Origin: Oscillospiraceae bacterium | GTDB lineage: Bacteria > Bacillota > Clostridia > Oscillospirales > CAG-382 | Assembly (NCBI GenBank): GCA_015063785.1 | Contig: SVTM01000021.1 | Coordinates: 1-49,277, forward strand | Length of the DNA: 49,277 nt | Reading direction: 5' to 3' | In this document: positions 45,957-49,277 of the stretch, piece by piece | Layout: each line of letters starts with the position of its first letter | Numbering within the stretch: the first letter of the stretch is position 1 | Notes under the pieces: model-generated | Seen by the model: only the letters and a program-made list of their open reading frames with translations | What the model was told of the DNA's origin: nothing | Databases searched by the model: none | Program-made: the position numbers and the translations under genes

Positions 45957-47018
45957 TTATTCCAAAGGTGCGAAGAAATATTCAAAGCCTTCGAGGTTTT
46001 CGTCAAATCTGTGTCCGCCTGCGTGCAGATCATAGCTGTAGTTTTCGGGCACACCGTAGGCTTCAAAATATTTTGTGATGCGTTCTGCCTCGGGCTCTGA
46101 CGTGCGATAATCGAAAACAGAGTCTTCCTTTCCCACGTCGATTCTCAAACGTCTGGGCGCAACGAGTGCCGCAACCTCTGCATCGTGGAACTTGTGGGAT
46201 GCGCCGGTATATCCCCAGTCGAAGAAAGCGGTCTTGCTTCTGTCGTTAAAAGATCCCGCATCGTAGGCCGAGATAATTCTCGTGTCTGCCGCGGCGGTGT
46301 GGAGCGAAAAATATCCGCCGTAAGAAAGACCCATCATTCCGATCTTTTCGCCGTTTACACAATCAAGCGTCACAAGGTAGTCGATGCTTCTCTTGATGCA
46401 CAAAACTTCAAGTCCCGTCATCGAATATCCAAGCTGCTTAAGCTTTTTGTCGTTTCCGTGTCTGTCAGAGGGAACGTTGAATCTGACAAATTTTTCTCCC
46501 GTGTCAACTCCAAACGTCCAAAGCATAAGAGAGGGAGCAAAAACCACAAATCCGCGTTCAAGAGCTCTTTTTGTAAAATAGTTGTAGTTGTTATCGTTGT
46601 ACATATCCGAGCAGGTCTCGGGGGTGCCTCCGCCGCCGTGCTGGGCGATAACAAGAGAAGCTTTTCCCGAAAGCCCGTTGGGGATCATAAGAACTCCGTA
46701 AAATCTGAAATCTTCAAAAACTTCTATAGAAAGACGATAAAGCTTGCACATATCGTCCTCTCCCACGTATTCGGTTTCGCATTTCGGTGCTTTGTCGCTG
46801 TCAAGGTCAAAGGGGTATCCAATCATCTTCAGATATTCGTTTCTGTAATATTCGGCGTTTTGGATAAGCTTTTCGGGGGGCATAAAATCTTCGCGTATCT
46901 TATATGCCTCGTTTGCCTTTTTTTCGATCAGTCGGGTGATGGAGTCGGCATATTCCTGTCTGTATCTGTCGCCGTCGTGCACATCGCCGTGATAAAGCTT
47001 TTTTCCTTTGTATTCCAT
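45957..47018 (-). CDS. Alpha/beta-hydrolase (dienelactone hydrolase / acetyl-xylan-esterase-like)
   Basis: 353 residues, no signal peptide. The nucleophile elbow is GLSYGG (S232). A strand ASLVIAQHGGGG forms the oxyanion region near residue 125. A late aspartate (VGKEDSVFDYR) and a histidine in AGGHRF near residue 338 complete the triad. Relatives remove acetyl or other acyl groups from sugars or small molecules. It lies 9 bases after the methyltransferase gene at the end of the thiI operon; its job there is unclear. Confidence 0.85.
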   Translation of the reverse strand: MEYKGKKLYHGDVHDGDRYRQEYADSITRLIEKKANEAYKIREDFMPPEKLIQNAEYYRNEYLKMIGYPFDLDSDKAPKCETEYVGEDDMCKLYRLSIEVFEDFRFYGVLMIPNGLSGKASLVIAQHGGGGTPETCSDMYNDNNYNYFTKRALERGFVVFAPSLMLWTFGVDTGEKFVRFNVPSDRHGNDKKLKQLGYSMTGLEVLCIKRSIDYLVTLDCVNGEKIGMMGLSYGGYFSLHTAAADTRIISAYDAGSFNDRSKTAFFDWGYTGASHKFHDAEVAALVAPRRLRIDVGKEDSVFDYRTSEPEAERITKYFEAYGVPENYSYDLHAGGHRFDENLEGFEYFFAPLE

Positions 47019-47027
47019 AATTTTACC

Positions 47028-48191
47028 TCACAGTTTTTCTTTGAGAAGATTGAAAAGTGTCAGCTCGCATCCGCTTTCCTTTGCAAAATCCGAAATCTCC
47101 GAAAGAATGGCTTTTCTTTTGAATTCGTTGGGAGCTTTCGTCTTTTTCGCTCTGATAAGCAGATTTTTCGGCGAGTTGTCCATGTCTATAAATTCGAGAA
47201 TGTCTGTCTTGTATCCGCAAAGCTCAAGTATTTTTGCCCTTTGTGCATCTGTGGCAAGGGCGCACAGCCTTTCTTTAATAAGTCCATAGCTCGTCAAAAT
47301 TCCAAAAGCACCGTTTTTGATGTTTGTGTTCAGCTCATGCTGACAGCAGGGGACAGAAAAGATGTATCGCGATTGCCAGAGTATAGCGTTGTAAAGAGCG
47401 TAGTCGGTAGCCGTGTCGCAGGCGTGCAGAGTCACGACCATGTCAGGCGGATCTTTCGGTTTGTAATCTTTGATGTCTCCGCAAAGAAAGGTCATGTCGG
47501 CATATCCGTATTTTTTTGCAACCTCGTTGCATTTTTCAATAACGTCTTTTTTCAGATCAAGCCCCGTAACCTTTACCTTTCTGCCCTTTATTTCTGTCAT
47601 GTAGTAATAAAGAACAAAGGTTAGGTACGATTTTCCGCATCCAAAATCTACGATTTCAATGGTCTTGTCGCTCTCATCGCTTTTCAAAGCGTCGTCGATA
47701 CATTCGACAAAGCGGTTTATCTGCTTGAATTTGTCGTATTTCTGAGCAACAATCTTGCCTTCTTTTGTCATAACGCCAAGCTCGTAAAGAGCCGGGACAA
47801 AAATGCCTTCTTCGAGAATATAGTTTTTCTTTCGGTTGTGCGATACGGCTTCTGTGGCAGAAAACGAAAGGGTGTTTTTGGATTTGTTGGTCAGTATTTT
47901 GCCTTTTTTTGAAATTTTCAGTTCAAAGTCAAACCCTTCTGCCTGAACGTTCAGCTGTCTGAAGCTTTCGGTAAGTTCTTTTTCAATAAAACCGATCAGT
48001 TCGCCCTCGTCAAGCTTTTCGTGAAAAGCTTGCTTTTCGGTGAGTTTTTCGACAAGAAAAGCTTTTTCCGATCGTCTTACAGTGATCTTTTTGTATTCTT
48101 CAAGGGCGCTTTTGGGGTTGCTCAGCGTCAACTTGATGAGCTTCGTGCAAGATATGGGCAACAGAGCATTTTTAATATCTTCTGTTAGCAT
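47028..48191 (-). CDS. Class I SAM-dependent methyltransferase (METTL25/RRNAD1-like)
   Basis: 387 residues. A ~170-residue N-terminal region is followed by a Rossmann methyltransferase domain. The SAM site is [32 protein letters not shown] follows as motif II, and [15 protein letters not shown] as motif IV. The PCCQHEL segment afterwards is typical of METTL25-like proteins. RNA is the likely substrate given the neighbouring tRNA-modifying thiI, but this is inference. It overlaps the pncC gene by 7 bases. Confidence 0.85.
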   Translation of the reverse strand: MLTEDIKNALLPISCTKLIKLTLSNPKSALEEYKKITVRRSEKAFLVEKLTEKQAFHEKLDEGELIGFIEKELTESFRQLNVQAEGFDFELKISKKGKILTNKSKNTLSFSATEAVSHNRKKNYILEEGIFVPALYELGVMTKEGKIVAQKYDKFKQINRFVECIDDALKSDESDKTIEIVDFGCGKSYLTFVLYYYMTEIKGRKVKVTGLDLKKDVIEKCNEVAKKYGYADMTFLCGDIKDYKPKDPPDMVVTLHACDTATDYALYNAILWQSRYIFSVPCCQHELNTNIKNGAFGILTSYGLIKERLCALATDAQRAKILELCGYKTDILEFIDMDNSPKNLLIRAKKTKAPNEFKRKAILSEISDFAKESGCELTLFNLLKEKL

Positions 48192-48691
48192 TGTTTGTTC
48201 TCCAGATATTTTATGACAAGACCCAAAGCCTCGCAGGAGGCGGCGTGGCGAATGTTTTCTCTGTCGGGATCTTCAATGCTTCCCAAAAGAAGCTTTTTGC
48301 ATTCGCAGTATCCGTCTTTTGCGCACACTGCGGTGTATACCAGCCCCACCGGTTTGTCTTTTGTTCCTCCGCCGGGACCTGCAATACCTGTGGTTGACAC
48401 TGCAATGTCAGCCCCGGAAAGTGCAAGCATTCCGCGTGCCATCTCGGTGGCAGTCTGTTCGGACACGGCACCGTATTTTTCAAGTGTTTCTACGCTTACC
48501 GAAAGTAGCTTTATCTTTGCCTCGTTTGCATAGGTGCAAACTCCGTATCCAAAGACCTCGGATGCTCCCGGGACGTTGGTTATCCTTTTTGAGATAAGTC
48601 CTCCGGTACACGATTCGCAGGTGGCAACAGTCATCTTTTTTTCAAGAAGCTTTTCTACAAGGGTATATTCGTTTCTGTTGTTTTTGTACAT
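48185..48691 (-). CDS. pncC: Nicotinamide-nucleotide amidase (CinA C-terminal family)
   Basis: 168 residues. A single CinA C-terminal domain: [22 protein letters not shown] near residue 19, [31 protein letters not shown] near residue 93. Such enzymes deamidate NMN to nicotinate mononucleotide in the pyridine nucleotide cycle. The N-terminal competence-related domain of full CinA is absent. It starts 3 bases after thiI ends. Confidence 0.93.
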   Translation of the reverse strand: MYKNNRNEYTLVEKLLEKKMTVATCESCTGGLISKRITNVPGASEVFGYGVCTYANEAKIKLLSVSVETLEKYGAVSEQTATEMARGMLALSGADIAVSTTGIAGPGGGTKDKPVGLVYTAVCAKDGYCECKKLLLGSIEDPDRENIRHAASCEALGLVIKYLENKQC

Positions 48692-48694
48692 ATC

Positions 48695-49277
48695 TCAGCC
48701 TCGTGTCACCTTGACATAACTCTTTGTGGCAAGCGCCTCGCTGATAAGAGCCTCGACGTCAAGCTTTTGTTCTTCTTCAAGAATGTTGGCAAGCGAAGGC
48801 TTTGTCACAGGGTGCTTGGGGGTGAATACGGTACAGCAATCTTCATATGGGAGAATAGAGGTCTCAAAAGTGCCGATGTGACGCGCATACTTTACGATTT
48901 CTTCTTTGTCATTGGCAATAAGCGGACGGATAACGGGCAGAGTCTTCACCGCATCGTTGGTAACTGTGATGGCAGGTATTGTCTGGCTTGCCACCTGACC
49001 AACGCTTTCACCCGTGATTATGCAGGTGCAGTTGTAATAAAGTCCGATGCGCTCTGCTATCTTCATCATAAATCTGCGCAGAAGAAGGGTAAAATACTCT
49101 TCGCGGCATTTGTCTCTCAGTTCTTCCTGTATGTGGGTGACAGAGATAATGTTCAGATTTATATCTCCGCAATAGTCGGTCATTATCTGAGCCAGTTCAA
49201 TAACCTTTTCGCGTGCCTGAACGCTGGTGTAAGGATAGCTTTCAAAGTGCAGGGCATCAAGAGCAATTCCGCGGCGT
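48695..49277 (-). CDS. thiI: tRNA 4-thiouridine synthase ThiI, C-terminal part (cut by window edge)
   Basis: The frame is open to the right edge of the window; residues before the visible ATG at 49183 (ALDALHFESYPYTSVQAREKV) clearly belong to ThiI. The visible ~194 residues are part of the PP-loop ATPase: TGESVGQVASQT, RPLIANDKEEIVKYARHIG, and the catalytic cysteine segment YEDCCTVFTPKHP. No C-terminal rhodanese domain is present, as in other Firmicutes ThiI. It adds sulfur to U8 of tRNA. Confidence 0.94.
   Translation of the reverse strand, partial: RRGIALDALHFESYPYTSVQAREKVIELAQIMTDYCGDINLNIISVTHIQEELRDKCREEYFTLLLRRFMMKIAERIGLYYNCTCIITGESVGQVASQTIPAITVTNDAVKTLPVIRPLIANDKEEIVKYARHIGTFETSILPYEDCCTVFTPKHPVTKPSLANILEEEQKLDVEALISEALATKSYVKVTRG

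Noticed and set aside
46185..47624. 479-residue plus-strand open frame
   Set aside because: It spans two convincing minus-strand genes and the gap between them, so it cannot be real together with the esterase and methyltransferase.

Overview
The window reads as chromosomal DNA of a low-to-mid GC, Gram-positive, probably anaerobic member of the Clostridia (an uncultured gut or rumen type would fit). The evidence is spoVG, a Rex redox repressor, a biotin-dependent sodium-pumping oxaloacetate decarboxylase, a rubrerythrin, many lipoproteins with short lipoboxes, strong GGAGG-type ribosome sites, and AraC regulators in front of glycan and sugar genes. This placement is inferred from gene content; no 16S gene is present. 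I saw no mobile element, phage gene or CRISPR array. No intergenic stretch exceeds about 300 bases; nearly every gap holds a promoter or a terminator.

Left arm (1-11.3 kb): carbohydrate genes. The end of an AraC regulator is followed by a two-gene glycosidase unit (1320-2780, then 441-1319) divergent from its own AraC gene. Next come a PHP-domain phosphoesterase, tRNA-Ser(GGA), and two closely related Gfo/Idh/MocA dehydrogenases. Between the two dehydrogenases lie a GH38 alpha-mannosidase and a D-lyxose (probably also D-mannose) isomerase, divergent from another AraC gene.

Middle (11.4-36.9 kb): mostly housekeeping. It contains murC, spoVG, a glycolipid glycosyltransferase, an operon SGNH lipoprotein-DUF4358 lipoprotein-gpmI-mtaB, an operon DUF3048 lipoprotein-argS-yebC-DUF4430 lipoprotein, an OGG1-like glycosylase with a zinc-ribbon protein, DUF6062, and a long run zinc-ribbon membrane propeller-dCMP deaminase-LMW phosphatase-rimI-tsaD-rex. 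An operon oadG-biotin carrier-oadB-oadA-mscS closes this part. Its OadB carries an unusual exported N-terminal domain.

Right arm (37-45.1 kb): a third full AraC gene, an ADP-ribosylglycohydrolase-fold protein with an added C-terminal domain, and a PocR-AraC regulator divergent from a four-gene sugar operon (FucI/AraA-type isomerase, FGGY kinase, DUF4432 mutarotase-like protein, class II FBA-type aldolase). The tail (45.2 kb to the end) holds a double-rubredoxin rubrerythrin and an operon thiI (cut by the window)-pncC-methyltransferase-esterase.

The most striking pattern is regulatory. At three divergent AraC/target pairs the two promoters physically overlap (shared -10 elements at 2.8 kb and 40.35 kb, abutting -35 elements at 9.1 kb), so the regulator and its target operon should not be transcribed at the same moment. 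The two Gfo/Idh paralogues share an identical palindromic operator at the same distance from their starts. A Rex-like inverted repeat overlaps the promoter of the operon that ends with rex. No sugar transporter is encoded anywhere in the window.
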